Of a stretch of DNA of 64,000 bases, positions 55,657 through 63,926 are shown piece by piece. Position 1 is the first letter of the stretch. The number at the start of each line of letters is the position of its first letter. Origin of the DNA: Halodesulfovibrio sp. (GTDB lineage Bacteria; Desulfobacterota; Desulfovibrionia; Desulfovibrionales; Desulfovibrionaceae); assembly GCF_015482765.1 (NCBI RefSeq), contig NZ_JADMLB010000021.1, positions 18,145 to 82,144 on the forward strand, in the 5' to 3' direction. Position numbers and translations under genes: made by a program. Below the pieces are notes generated by a model. The model saw nothing but the letters and a program-made list of their open reading frames with translations. It had not been told where the DNA came from and made no database searches.

Positions 55657-56028
55657 ATGTCATGGAATGAACTGGCTCTCATAGTAGGACAAGACTGGAT
55701 GTTGTTCGGCCTTGCTTTCATCCTGCTATTTATGTTTGTACGACGTGCCCTGCGTGTCGGCGGCTTTCTGGGCGTTACCGGTGTTATTACTACGGCAATT
55801 CTTCTTGCCATGCTCACCTGGGTACAATGGAACAAGTATCAGGTCGGCAACTCTATTGTGCAGATTGTCTCCACAGACAATCCGACATTTCAAATTTTAA
55901 CACCGGATAAAGAACCAATTTTTGCTCCTATTGTCGTTACTATTGATAATGTCCGGTACATTACAGACGGCAAAGACGAAAATGCAAAGAAATATTTACC
56001 ATGGCACGTAATTGCCATGCCTAAATAA
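55657..56028 (+). CDS. Unassigned membrane protein
   Basis: A 123-residue protein with two hydrophobic segments (about 8-30, WMLFGLAFILLFMFV, and 38-58, LGVTGVITTAILLAMLTWVQW). The remainder (about 60-123) is a small soluble domain of beta strands. I recognise no family. AGAGGATAAG stands before the ATG. It ends at a terminator. Confidence 0.65.
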   Translation: MSWNELALIVGQDWMLFGLAFILLFMFVRRALRVGGFLGVTGVITTAILLAMLTWVQWNKYQVGNSIVQIVSTDNPTFQILTPDKEPIFAPIVVTIDNVRYITDGKDENAKKYLPWHVIAMPK

Positions 56029-56032
56029 GTAC

Positions 56033-56067
56033 AAAAAAAAAGCCCACCATCAGGTGGGCTTTTTTTA
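56033..56067. terminator. Bidirectional terminator between the membrane gene and a universal stress gene
   Basis: AGCCCACC and GGTGGGCT pair around ATCA, with nine A before and seven T after. It overlaps the end of the minus-strand universal stress gene. Confidence 0.9.
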
Positions 56068-56568
56068 TCGGCAGAGCATCCAGATGACGCACTTTCGTGC
56101 TCCTTGCAAAATATGCTGAGAAACACTGCCGAACAAATACGCATCACTTCTGGTCATTCCACGGCGACCAATAACAAGTGTGCTGAAATTCCCCTGTTTT
56201 AATTCTTTCAAAATTGTTTTTGCTATAAGCCTCTTACGTTCTGCATCTTCCAGCGGCTCATCCCGTTCATCAAGCGTGATAAATTTATTTTTTACGCAGT
56301 TTGGATCAAGATCCGAATGCTTCATTTCTTCCACAACTGCTTCATGCAATACCTTTTGTTTTTCATGAATTTTAGCACATTCATCTTTCCACGCACTCGT
56401 ACTTGCAAAAAGGGAACAAGCAGGAAGTTGCTCAACCGTTAATAAAAGGATTGTGTATTTTCCATTACACTTATCCGCAATAAGCCCCATAAGTTCGCGG
56501 CAATACTTCAACGCGTCACGGGCGCTCTGGCTGGCATCATACGCCACAAGAATTCGCAGTTCTTTCAC
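56065..56568 (-). CDS. Universal stress protein (divergent type)
   Basis: A 167-residue UspA-like protein with a long middle insertion. The start VKELRILVAYDASQSARDALKYC and the end LVIGRRGMTRSDAYLFGSVSQHILQ keep the family pattern, though the ATP loop is GRRGMTRSD. I chose the GTG at 56568 with AAAGGAG before it. It is not close to the tandem pair at 50 kb in sequence. Confidence 0.85.
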   Translation of the reverse strand: MKELRILVAYDASQSARDALKYCRELMGLIADKCNGKYTILLLTVEQLPACSLFASTSAWKDECAKIHEKQKVLHEAVVEEMKHSDLDPNCVKNKFITLDERDEPLEDAERKRLIAKTILKELKQGNFSTLVIGRRGMTRSDAYLFGSVSQHILQGARKCVIWMLCR

Positions 56569-56733
56569 TGTACATCTCCTTTCAGCAATATAACGAAGAA
56601 CGTATTCAGGAAAAGTGTATCTCTCCCGTAAGGTTCTTTGCATGATAACTATTGTGTTATACTATTCCTACTAGCTCATCCAAACCATAGTACAACTCAC
56701 CATTCGACACACAGTCCAACACAGGAGTATCTT

Positions 56734-57372
56734 ATGGAAAAAGAATTCAAACAAATTCTACAAAACAGGCGGGCGATTAATTTTTTTAATCCGGAACGGG
56801 ATGTGCCGGAACAGCTTTTACGGGAGCTGGTAGAAGAGGCAACACACTCCCCTTCCAGCTTTAACCTTCAGCCGTGGAATATGCTTGTTCTGCGGGATAA
56901 AGAAGAAAAAATGCGCCTTCAAAAGCTGGCAATGAATCAGCCGAAGGTTAGTGAAGCGCCTGTTACCTTGATTATTCTTGCCGACACAAAAGCATGGCAT
57001 AAAGAAAACGATGCATTACACATCGTTCTTAATCATAAGTTACAGGACGGAGAACTAAAGGAAGAGCAAAAAGACTGGTTCTTTGGCGTATGCGAACGTC
57101 TTTATGGAAAGTCTCGTGATTCAGAACTGGCTTTTGCTGTTAAAAATACGGCGTTTTTTGCAATGTCTCTTATGTACGCAGCAACAGCAAAAGGTTTACA
57201 GACACATCCAATGGACGGGTTTGATCACGACGGTGTGAAAAAAGAGTTTAATATTCCGGAAAATTACTGGGTGCCACTCCTCATGTCAGTTGGATACCAT
57301 GCTGACAATGCCGAGATACTCCCTGTTAAGAAAAGAAAGTCATACGACGAGCTTGTTCTCACATTTCCTTAA
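56734..57372 (+). CDS. Nitroreductase family protein
   Basis: A 212-residue FMN-dependent nitroreductase-fold protein. It has NRRAINFFNPERDVPEQLLRELVEEATHSPSSFNLQPWNMLVLRDKEEK at the N-terminus (FMN-binding Arg and Ser/Asn), and HPMDGFDHDGVKKEFNIPENYWVPLLMSVGY at the C-terminus. It may reduce nitro or quinone compounds using NAD(P)H. I chose the ATG at 56734 with CAGGAG. It faces metF and shares a terminator. Confidence 0.88.
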   Translation: MEKEFKQILQNRRAINFFNPERDVPEQLLRELVEEATHSPSSFNLQPWNMLVLRDKEEKMRLQKLAMNQPKVSEAPVTLIILADTKAWHKENDALHIVLNHKLQDGELKEEQKDWFFGVCERLYGKSRDSELAFAVKNTAFFAMSLMYAATAKGLQTHPMDGFDHDGVKKEFNIPENYWVPLLMSVGYHADNAEILPVKKRKSYDELVLTFP

Positions 57373-57380
57373 AAAATAAC

Positions 57381-57407
57381 GCGGCGGGCGCATTACGCGT
57401 CCGCCGC
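57381..57407. terminator. Terminator between the nitroreductase gene and metF
   Basis: GCGGCGGGCGC and GCGTCCGCCGC form an 11-bp stem with one mismatch around five bases. On the minus strand a T run follows, so it best ends metF. Confidence 0.8.
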
Positions 57408-57414
57408 AGAAATA

Positions 57415-58287
57415 TTACAGCTTCACTCTGTCTGCCAACTCCAGACACATATCTGCTTTATTAAGCGTGTACAGGTGGATACCCGGTGCACCGCCATCAA
57501 TAAGCTGACGAATCTGATTTACAGCAAACTTAAGTCCGGCTTCTTTTACTGCTTCGTCTCCGCCCTTTGCGTTAGCTTCTTCCAAAGAAAGGTACAGTTG
57601 TCCCGGAATGTTCGCACCGCACAGGCTCAAAATTCGGCGAATTGAGCCAAGGGACTGGATAGGAAGAATGCCCGGAATAACTGGCTTGTTAATGCCGTTA
57701 CTACGCAGACGAGAAACAAAATCAAAATATTCACGCACATCAAAAAAGAGCTGAGTCACAACAAAGTCACTGCCTGCATCAATTTTAATACGAGTGTAAT
57801 GCAAGTCATCAGCAAACGTTGGTGATTCCGGATGCGCAGCAGGATAGCCAGCCACAGAAACACCAAAATCTGGATGCTCGTTACTTACAAGTTCAACAAG
57901 GTCAGATGCATATCTGAACTGCTGATCAGTCCAGCTGAATTTTTCATCTGCAGGACAATCACCACGCAGTGCCAGCACGTTGTGTACGTCTGCTTCACGC
58001 AGCTTATTAATAAACCCGTTAATTTTTTCCTTAGAAGCACCAACACACGTTAAGTGTGCCATCGGCTCAATCCCGGCGTCGTGCTTCATTCGTGAAGTAA
58101 TTTCGAGGGTATTATCTTGTGTGGAACCACCTGCACCATAGGTAACAGATGCAAATAACGGATTAAGCGCCTTTAAACGATCTACTGTTTTAAAGAATGA
58201 ATCCCACTGCTTTCTTTCCTTTGGCGGAAAGAATTCCAGTGAATAAAAAGGCTTACTTTGACTCTGAATGGCATCAATAATTTTCAC
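57415..58287 (-). CDS. metF: 5,10-methylenetetrahydrofolate reductase
   Basis: A 290-residue FAD enzyme that forms 5-methyl-tetrahydrofolate for methionine and, in acetogen-like anaerobes, one-carbon metabolism. Motifs: YSLEFFPPKERKQWD, ASVTYGAGGSTQDNT, VLALRGDCPADE, VTQLFFDVREYFDFV and 'GIHLYTLNK'. The start codon is GTG at 58287 with TTGAGGG upstream. An inverted repeat at 58356-58375, about 70 bases before the start, suggests control by a methionine-pathway regulator. Confidence 0.96.
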   Translation of the reverse strand: MKIIDAIQSQSKPFYSLEFFPPKERKQWDSFFKTVDRLKALNPLFASVTYGAGGSTQDNTLEITSRMKHDAGIEPMAHLTCVGASKEKINGFINKLREADVHNVLALRGDCPADEKFSWTDQQFRYASDLVELVSNEHPDFGVSVAGYPAAHPESPTFADDLHYTRIKIDAGSDFVVTQLFFDVREYFDFVSRLRSNGINKPVIPGILPIQSLGSIRRILSLCGANIPGQLYLSLEEANAKGGDEAVKEAGLKFAVNQIRQLIDGGAPGIHLYTLNKADMCLELADRVKL

Positions 58288-58355
58288 AAAACTACCCTCA
58301 ACATTTCAATTTAAACAACCCAGTATCACTATTTGTTCATGTGATGACTCCTTAT

Positions 58356-58375
58356 ATATCAAGAGAACTTGATAT
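58356..58375. promoter_or_regulatory. Operator-like inverted repeat upstream of metF
   Basis: ATATCAAG and CTTGATAT are perfect 8-bp arms around AGAA. In Desulfovibrio, methionine-cycle genes are known to be controlled by the ArsR-type repressor SahR. This palindrome is a candidate for it. The match is my inference, not a database comparison. Confidence 0.5.
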
Positions 58376-58481
58376 GTCAATATGTAAATATAGTCATTTA
58401 GTTTCAAGTAGACAGACGCTTCTGTGAGGCGTATTAACCATAGAAGAAAAATGGAATTTACATAAAGGAGCACTATTTCTT

Positions 58482-58736
58482 ATGTATGCTTGGCAAATTA
58501 TCTATCTGGTAGCGGTTGCAGCCCTTGCAGGATACGTTCTGCTTCGTTCCCCTGAAGGAACCTTGGGAAAAGTTATGAACTTTATCCTCAACTGGCTTGC
58601 TCCATATACCTCTATTACTATCGCATTTGTCGCAATTTTCCAGCAAGGATTCTTACCTGCCTTGCCTTTTTTTGCTCTTGCAGCAATCTGTTTCATCACG
58701 TTTCTTAAACGTGGCACCAATGCAAGTGTCGAGTAG
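58482..58736 (+). CDS. Small membrane protein of unknown function
   Basis: An 84-residue protein with two to three hydrophobic segments (IIYLVAVAALAGYVLL, SITIAFVAIFQQGFLPALPFFALAAICFITFL). I recognise no family. AAAGGAG precedes the ATG. The next gene follows by about 50 bases on the same strand. Confidence 0.65.
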   Translation: MYAWQIIYLVAVAALAGYVLLRSPEGTLGKVMNFILNWLAPYTSITIAFVAIFQQGFLPALPFFALAAICFITFLKRGTNASVE

Positions 58737-58784
58737 TTAACCTTCCGGCTTCTTTGCCGGGCAACCGGTCAAACATACTTGTTA

Positions 58785-59615
58785 ATGATTAATTTCCGCC
58801 GCATAGTATGCACCATAGCAACGTGCCTTTTACTTTTTTGCAGCGCTGTTCTCCCTGTTCAAGCAGAGGTTTGCTGGACAACTGTGGCCAAAGGTCTGGA
58901 CTTGGCTGAAATTCCTATTAATGCCAACCGCAGTTCTTCAGGAAAAATTACGGCTCTGCGAATATCTCCCGCTGACTATGAATTTCTGCTGCTCATGCGC
59001 TCCAAGGAAGGTGACTCTTTTACACCGGAGCAATGGGCAGCACGCTATCATCTCACCGCCCTTATCAACGCATCCATGTATCTTCCGGACAACTCTAAAA
59101 GCACTGGATACATGAGGGATAAACAACATACGAACAATGGTTTTATCCACAACAGTTTCGGCTCGTTCTTTGTTGCCAACCCTATGCGTAAAGGACTTCC
59201 CGTCGTTGATATTATAGACAGGCACCAAAAAGAGCACAAAAAATTGCTCCCAAGCTATGCTACTGTTATCCAAAATTACCGCTTATTCTCAGAATCCCGC
59301 ACACCGTTGTGGCCTGAAAAAGCCAGTGAAACATCCATTGCAGCTGTAGCAAAAGACGTAGATGGCAACATCGTCTTCATCCACTGCCGGACGCCAATGA
59401 CGGTTCGTAAATTTACCGACCGCCTGCTGGAATCCGCTCTTAATCTTGAATCAGCCATGTATGTTGAAGGTGGCCCTGAGGCGAGTATGTTTTTAAAAAC
59501 TTCCAAACTATCACGCACATGGGCAGGAAGATATATTGGAGATTTTTGGAATACAGAGAACAAGCAATGGGTACTTCCAAACGTTCTTGGAATCCGCGCT
59601 AAGTCCAAAAGCTAG
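58785..59615 (+). CDS. Phosphodiester glycosidase family protein
   Basis: A 276-residue exported protein of the phosphodiester glycosidase (NAGPA/DUF2233-like) family. The signal peptide ends near VQAEV. The core HLTALINASMYLPDNSKSTGYMRDK, AAVAKDVDGNIVFIHCRTPMTVRKF and 'SAMYVEGGPEASMFL' carries the conserved Asn and Gly-Gly-Pro-Glu-Ala pattern. The catalytic role in bacteria is unclear. I prefer the ATG at 58785 over a TTG two codons earlier. The ribosome site is poor. Confidence 0.78.
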   Translation: MINFRRIVCTIATCLLLFCSAVLPVQAEVCWTTVAKGLDLAEIPINANRSSSGKITALRISPADYEFLLLMRSKEGDSFTPEQWAARYHLTALINASMYLPDNSKSTGYMRDKQHTNNGFIHNSFGSFFVANPMRKGLPVVDIIDRHQKEHKKLLPSYATVIQNYRLFSESRTPLWPEKASETSIAAVAKDVDGNIVFIHCRTPMTVRKFTDRLLESALNLESAMYVEGGPEASMFLKTSKLSRTWAGRYIGDFWNTENKQWVLPNVLGIRAKSKS

Positions 59616-59738
59616 CTACTTGATTTTGCGCTCATGCCTTGATAGTTTTCGTCATAGCCAGCTGTGCTGGCATTACCGTTCAAATACACGCAGCCATATG
59701 CTGTGATTAAAAGACTTATACATGTTAGGAGAGCGCTC

Positions 59739-60035
59739 ATGCCTCTTTATGATTTTGAGTGTCAAAAATGCAAAGAAGTATTCGAAGAGATTGCTTCTTC
59801 TGATTGCACTTCCGGTGAAACCTGTCCTGCTTGCGGCAGCACAGATACCATCCGTATGGTATGTGCACCGAGCCCTATTCCGGGCAGCGGAGTAAATCGT
59901 CTTCCAAGCACACTGATGCGCGGCGGTGGAGCTAAATTTGAAAAAGTTCCAATGCCTAAAAAACCAATTCCTCAATCAAAACCTAACTGCCCTTCCGGCG
60001 GCTGTGGCGGCTGTCCAGGAAGTTCAAGTAACTAG
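59739..60035 (+). CDS. FmdB family zinc ribbon protein
   Basis: A 98-residue small protein. The N-terminal zinc ribbon is MPLYDFECQKCKEVFEEIAS...TCPACGS with two CxxC pairs. The C-terminus is rich in Pro, Lys, Gly and Cys (CPSGGCGGCPG). FmdB proteins are tied by name to formamidase regulation, but their role is unclear. I chose the ATG at 59739 with TTAGGAGAG ahead. A terminator follows. Confidence 0.9.
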   Translation: MPLYDFECQKCKEVFEEIASSDCTSGETCPACGSTDTIRMVCAPSPIPGSGVNRLPSTLMRGGGAKFEKVPMPKKPIPQSKPNCPSGGCGGCPGSSSN

Positions 60036-60043
60036 CAATAAAA

Positions 60044-60073
60044 AAAGCCGGAGCATCTGCTCCGGCTTTTTTT
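60044..60073 (+). terminator. Terminator after the FmdB-like gene
   Basis: AAAGCCGGAGCA and TGCTCCGGCTTT are perfect arms, with A run before and seven T after. Confidence 0.9.
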
Positions 60074-60076
60074 ATT

Positions 60077-61024
60077 TTAAAATATAGATCGCCCACGCCT
60101 GCGTATTCTACGCTGCTGATTATATCGTTCTTTGGTCATATACGGGTCAACATGGACTAGTGCGTCTGCAACATCATAGTCGCTTTCAAGCAGTAACGTT
60201 TCAACCTTGTCTGCGATGGAATGTCCTTCCTCAACGGAGATAGAACCATCAACAGAAATATGCAGATCAACACAGACTGCCACGCCCTGATATCGCGTAC
60301 GAAGTTTATGTACATCCTTTACACCTTCCACGGAAGCGGCAAGTGCTTTCAGGTCTTCTACAACGTCTTCTGATGCCCCTTTATCAACAAGTACATTGAC
60401 CGCGGGCATGGTAACTTCCCATGCGGCATGAATGATAAAGAAGGCTACAATAATTGAACCAACAAGGTCGACCCAATAAAGCTCTGGAAAAATAAGCGCA
60501 ACAAGCACTGAAACAGCAGCTGGAATAGAGCTCAATGCATCACTACGATGATGCCATGCATTAGCCACGACTGATGGAGCTTTATGTAGCCTTCCATAAA
60601 ATGCTGTCCACCGGTATAGAACTTCTTTAACAACAATTGATGCTAATGCTGCCCATAATGCAACAGATTTAGCGTGACGCACATGTTGATCAGTATAGGC
60701 CACAGAGGCATCTACAACAATCCCGATAGCAACCGCAGCAAGCAACAAGCCTATACCGGCAGTCAACAGTGTTTCATAACGTTGATGACCGTAAGGGTGC
60801 GCATCATCAGGTGGTGCAGTCCACATACGCACACCAATAAGCAATGACACATCGGTCAACAAGTCAGAAAGGCTGTGAATACCATCCGCAGTAACAGCTC
60901 TGGAATTCCCTAAAATACCAGCGACTATCTTAAGTACTGCTAGAAGGACGTTTACAATAAGTCCTACCCACGTGACTTTTGAGACGGCTGCAATTTGCTC
61001 CGCCCTTTTGGCTTCATCAATCAT
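60077..61024 (-). CDS. Cation diffusion facilitator transporter
   Basis: A 315-residue CDF metal/H+ antiporter. The N-terminal metal site is in AVTADGIHSLSDLLTDVSLLIGVR (DGxHSxxD), the second in AWHHRSDALSSIPA, and a cytoplasmic C-terminal domain (about 210-295) ends in a basic tail (YNQQRRIRRRGR). It probably exports Zn, Fe, Mn or Co. The metal cannot be told. AGGATG precedes the ATG. It may share a transcript with the ThiF-like gene 26 bases upstream. Confidence 0.92.
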   Translation of the reverse strand: MIDEAKRAEQIAAVSKVTWVGLIVNVLLAVLKIVAGILGNSRAVTADGIHSLSDLLTDVSLLIGVRMWTAPPDDAHPYGHQRYETLLTAGIGLLLAAVAIGIVVDASVAYTDQHVRHAKSVALWAALASIVVKEVLYRWTAFYGRLHKAPSVVANAWHHRSDALSSIPAAVSVLVALIFPELYWVDLVGSIIVAFFIIHAAWEVTMPAVNVLVDKGASEDVVEDLKALAASVEGVKDVHKLRTRYQGVAVCVDLHISVDGSISVEEGHSIADKVETLLLESDYDVADALVHVDPYMTKERYNQQRRIRRRGRSIF

Positions 61025-61050
61025 GTATCATCCTGTAAGAGCAACAGCTG

Positions 61051-61890
61051 TTACAACGTTACATTCTCAAAATTCATATCCATCAAATCGTAAAAGAGAA
61101 AAGACTCACTTGGCTTATTCCAGCAAAGAGTCTTAATCACCTCATTTACCTGTAAAGACGCTGCCATTGCAACTGCCGGTGCCGGAGTTCCTAAAACATC
61201 TTCTGCTGCTCCCCCAGTACCGAGTAGCTCTGCAGGACCTGTTTTACCGGGCATAACTGTTCCCACGTACCCACTGAGACCTGCCACAGCCGCTGTTACA
61301 AGAGGCACACTGCAAACCGAAGCAGCATGTTGCAAATCCAAACGATTATCCAGTCCACCAAGACAATCAACTACGATGTCCACATGTTTCGCATAATCGA
61401 TCAACGCGTCTCCGCGTAGGAAGTGGTCGACGCTGATAAAATTAACCGTTGGGTTTACTGTACGCAAACGACGTTCAGTTCGTTTTGCCTTCTTTTCACC
61501 CAAAAAATCCATTGTTGCATTTAGCTGACGATTTAAATTTGTTGGTTCAAAAAAGTCACCGTCTGCACCAACGATTGTACCAACACCAAGCCGCGCCAAT
61601 TGTTCTGTAACATGGCCGCCCAATCCGCCGAGCCCAACAACAAACACCTTAGAGTTAAGGAGCTTATATTGATTCTGCATAGAAAGTAATGAGAAATTTC
61701 GTACATAACGCTCCGGCAAAATCTCCTGCTCTAACGCCGCCTTTTCAATATCAATAAAAGGAGTTCCCTCAGCTTTTGAAAAAGCCTCTACCGCCCTAAC
61801 TGTCAAAACAGAAACTTTGTTTCCGTCCGGCAAAGTCAAAGATTCACTCGCATCCTTAATAGCATGAGCTAACACAACGTTGGTATTCAT
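61051..61890 (-). CDS. ThiF/HesA/MoeB family adenylyltransferase without the zinc cysteines
   Basis: A 279-residue E1-like enzyme. The ATP-binding GxGxxG is VFVVGLGGLGGHVTEQLARLGVGTIVGADGDFFEPTNLNRQ, followed by the typical Asp-Asn-Arg-Gln motifs. MoeB and ThiF usually carry a C-x2-C zinc pair before the GVIGSLQA-like motif. The matching region here (PAELLGTGGAAEDVLGTPAPAVAMAASLQVNEVIK) has none. It may act on a ubiquitin-like sulfur carrier or another substrate. Start ATG 61890 is chosen; a TTG two codons earlier has better spacing to GAGGGAG and may be the true start. Confidence 0.87.
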   Translation of the reverse strand: MNTNVVLAHAIKDASESLTLPDGNKVSVLTVRAVEAFSKAEGTPFIDIEKAALEQEILPERYVRNFSLLSMQNQYKLLNSKVFVVGLGGLGGHVTEQLARLGVGTIVGADGDFFEPTNLNRQLNATMDFLGEKKAKRTERRLRTVNPTVNFISVDHFLRGDALIDYAKHVDIVVDCLGGLDNRLDLQHAASVCSVPLVTAAVAGLSGYVGTVMPGKTGPAELLGTGGAAEDVLGTPAPAVAMAASLQVNEVIKTLCWNKPSESFLFYDLMDMNFENVTL

Positions 61891-62137
61891 ATACAATGCA
61901 CTCCCTCTGTTTACATAACCATATCAATACACTGTCGGCAAGATAGTACATACGTATTTCTTAGTTAAAATATGCAAATCGCAACACAAAAGACTACATA
62001 CCAAGCATACTGCAAACAATGGCCACACTTTTTGTACGTTATACAGTATTAGTAAACTGCGTGTATTGAAAAGTAGCATCATTTTCAGTGCAGAATGCAA
62101 CTACACATGACGCTATCAAAAATGTTTCGACATAAAT

Positions 62138-62156
62138 GAGTTTAGCAGCTAAACTC
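62138..62156. promoter_or_regulatory. 19-bp perfect palindrome upstream of marR
   Basis: GAGTTTAGCAGCTAAACTC reads the same on both strands apart from its central base. It lies six bases before the marR start codon, so bound protein would block transcription or translation start. It shares its TTTAGC-N-GCTAAA core with the palindrome at 62635. Confidence 0.7.
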
Positions 62157-62161
62157 TTTTT

Positions 62162-62620
62162 ATGAGAACATTTGAAGAAATGACACCAGTGCTTAGAGAA
62201 TTTTCTCGAGCTATGTCGAAATACGCTATACTTGATCGCAAAGCTTTTGATTTTGGGATTGGAATAAAATTATTCCCCGCTGAAATTCATATGCTTACAG
62301 CTATTGAACAAAAAAACGGTATTGGGGTCACGGAACTTGCTGAAGAGTTCAGAATTACTAAAGGTGCGGTTTCGCAGCTGGTCGCTAAGTTAGCCAAGAA
62401 AGAGCTTGTCCTTAAAACAACAAACCCAGAACATGGCTCCCGTGTCTTAATCAAAGTAACAGATCTTGGGCGCACAGCCTGCCAACACCATGTAGAGTTC
62501 CATAAAAAACACGACAAAGAGTTTTTTGAATATCTGGGTCAGCTTGATGAAAACTCATATGAAATAATCAGAAAAATGGGACAACAAATGAACTTATGGA
62601 TGGATAATTATCTAAAGTAA
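62162..62620 (+). CDS. MarR family transcriptional regulator
   Basis: A 152-residue winged-helix repressor. Core pattern: EIHMLTAIEQKNGIGVTELAEEFRITKGAVSQLVAKLAKKELVLKTTNPEHGSRVLIKVTDLGRTACQHHVEFH. MarR proteins bind pseudo-palindromes and release DNA on binding a ligand. Two perfect palindromes with the same core precede this gene and the methyltransferase gene, suggesting self-control and control of its neighbour. The ligand is unknown. Confidence 0.92.
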   Translation: MRTFEEMTPVLREFSRAMSKYAILDRKAFDFGIGIKLFPAEIHMLTAIEQKNGIGVTELAEEFRITKGAVSQLVAKLAKKELVLKTTNPEHGSRVLIKVTDLGRTACQHHVEFHKKHDKEFFEYLGQLDENSYEIIRKMGQQMNLWMDNYLK

Positions 62621-62634
62621 TTTTTTTACGAAAA

Positions 62635-62653
62635 GTGTTTAGCTGCTAAACAC
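62635..62653. promoter_or_regulatory. 19-bp perfect palindrome upstream of the methyltransferase gene
   Basis: GTGTTTAGCTGCTAAACAC is palindromic apart from its central base and shares TTTAGC-N-GCTAAA with the site before marR. It lies 12 bases ahead of the start codon, overlapping the ribosome-site region (GGAGG at 62656). Confidence 0.7.
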
Positions 62654-62665
62654 ATTGGAGGTCAT

Positions 62666-63685
62666 ATGAATATTGCGAACCCGAGTACTAGCTTTCAGCC
62701 AATACACAATTTATTAATGGGATCGATTGCTGCAAAAGCATTCTACAGCGCCGTTGAGCTAGAATTATTCAATCATCTTCAAGAAAGAAGTCTTACTGTT
62801 GACACTCTGGCAAATGAACTTTCTGTAATACCAGACCGTTTAGAACCTGTCTTGGATCTTCTTACTGCTTCAAAACTTCTTACGCGCAATGATGGTACAT
62901 ACACCAATACAAGCCTTGCGAATGAATTCCTCACCTCAACCTCTCCTTGTTACCAAGGAAAAAGCATTGCTCTTACTATGGGCTTTTGTAGGTCCGTAGA
63001 AAATTCAATTTCAGACCTGCTTACGGGTAAAAAGCTCGATAGAAGCAAAACAGATAAAGGATGGGCTACTGAGCGAACAATGGAGGGAACTGCACAGGAA
63101 GCTATTGGAGACGGCCTTTGTGAAGTAGTTAACTATATTTCCGCACTTCCAAACTTTTCCAACGCAAGGTCTATGTGCGACATAGGAGGCAATCACGGGC
63201 TATATACAATGGGAGTTCTTTCACAAAATCCAGCCCTCTCTGGAACGATATACGACCTACCACATGTTGTTAACCATACGCAAAAACGATGCAATGAAGC
63301 AGGATTTGAAGACCGGATCACAGCATGCGAATTAGATTTTCGAACAGATCCACTCCCCGCTAATGAATATGACATTATCCTGATGTCACATGCACTCTAT
63401 GCTTTTAAGGATCATTTGCCTGAAACCATTACAAAGGTTGCAAATGGACTTAAAAAAGGAGGGTGGTTTGTTTCACACCACAACGCAGGACGGCAAGAAG
63501 CAAGTTACGAAATAGAAAAATCTGCACTGGAACTCATCACTCGGTTGTCTGGATACACATCGCATTTCATAGAAAAAGAAGAGCTTATTGGCTTGCTGAA
63601 AGAAAATGGCTTCCACAACTTTCGGACACATAAAACTTCAAATTCAGCGCTTGGATTGCTGCTTGTTGCTCAAAAGAAAACCTAA
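62666..63685 (+). CDS. SAM-dependent O-methyltransferase-like protein with dimerisation domain
   Basis: A 339-residue class I methyltransferase of the O-methyltransferase/acetylserotonin-methyltransferase type. A helical dimerisation domain (about 10-100; AKAFYSAVELELFNHLQERSLTVDTLANEL) precedes the SAM domain (SMCDIGGNHGLYTMGVLSQNPALSGTIYDLPHVV, LDFRTDPLPANEYDIILMSHALYAFKD). The substrate is unknown; relatives methylate hydroxy groups of phenolics or tetrapyrroles. GGAGG precedes the ATG. It is controlled, I infer, by the adjacent MarR through the shared palindrome. Confidence 0.87.
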   Translation: MNIANPSTSFQPIHNLLMGSIAAKAFYSAVELELFNHLQERSLTVDTLANELSVIPDRLEPVLDLLTASKLLTRNDGTYTNTSLANEFLTSTSPCYQGKSIALTMGFCRSVENSISDLLTGKKLDRSKTDKGWATERTMEGTAQEAIGDGLCEVVNYISALPNFSNARSMCDIGGNHGLYTMGVLSQNPALSGTIYDLPHVVNHTQKRCNEAGFEDRITACELDFRTDPLPANEYDIILMSHALYAFKDHLPETITKVANGLKKGGWFVSHHNAGRQEASYEIEKSALELITRLSGYTSHFIEKEELIGLLKENGFHNFRTHKTSNSALGLLLVAQKKT

Positions 63686-63882
63686 AAAACGTCAGCAATC
63701 TAACACGAAAATGAAAAAACGAAGACATTGAGAATAGCGATAAGAATAAAGAAAGACTCCCCCACAAGCCGGTTGGCTAACAGGACAGCAAAAAAGACAG
63801 CAGGAAATGAATAGAAAAGAGACAGCCAATAGAACAGGCTTCGGAGAGAACTGGTAACGTCTTGATTAGATATAGAAACGAA

Positions 63883-63916
63883 GAAAGCCCGTTAGCTTTG
63901 TAGCTAACGGGCTTTC
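63883..63916 (-). terminator. rRNA operon terminator
   Basis: On the minus strand GAAAGCCCGTTAGCT and AGCTAACGGGCTTTC are perfect 15-bp arms around four bases, ahead of a T-rich stretch. It lies 10 bases after the 5S gene. Confidence 0.9.
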
Positions 63917-63926
63917 GAAATAAATC

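Noticed and set aside
56033..56067. Hairpin as a possible regulatory element
   Set aside because: It is an ordinary bidirectional terminator with A and T runs on each side.
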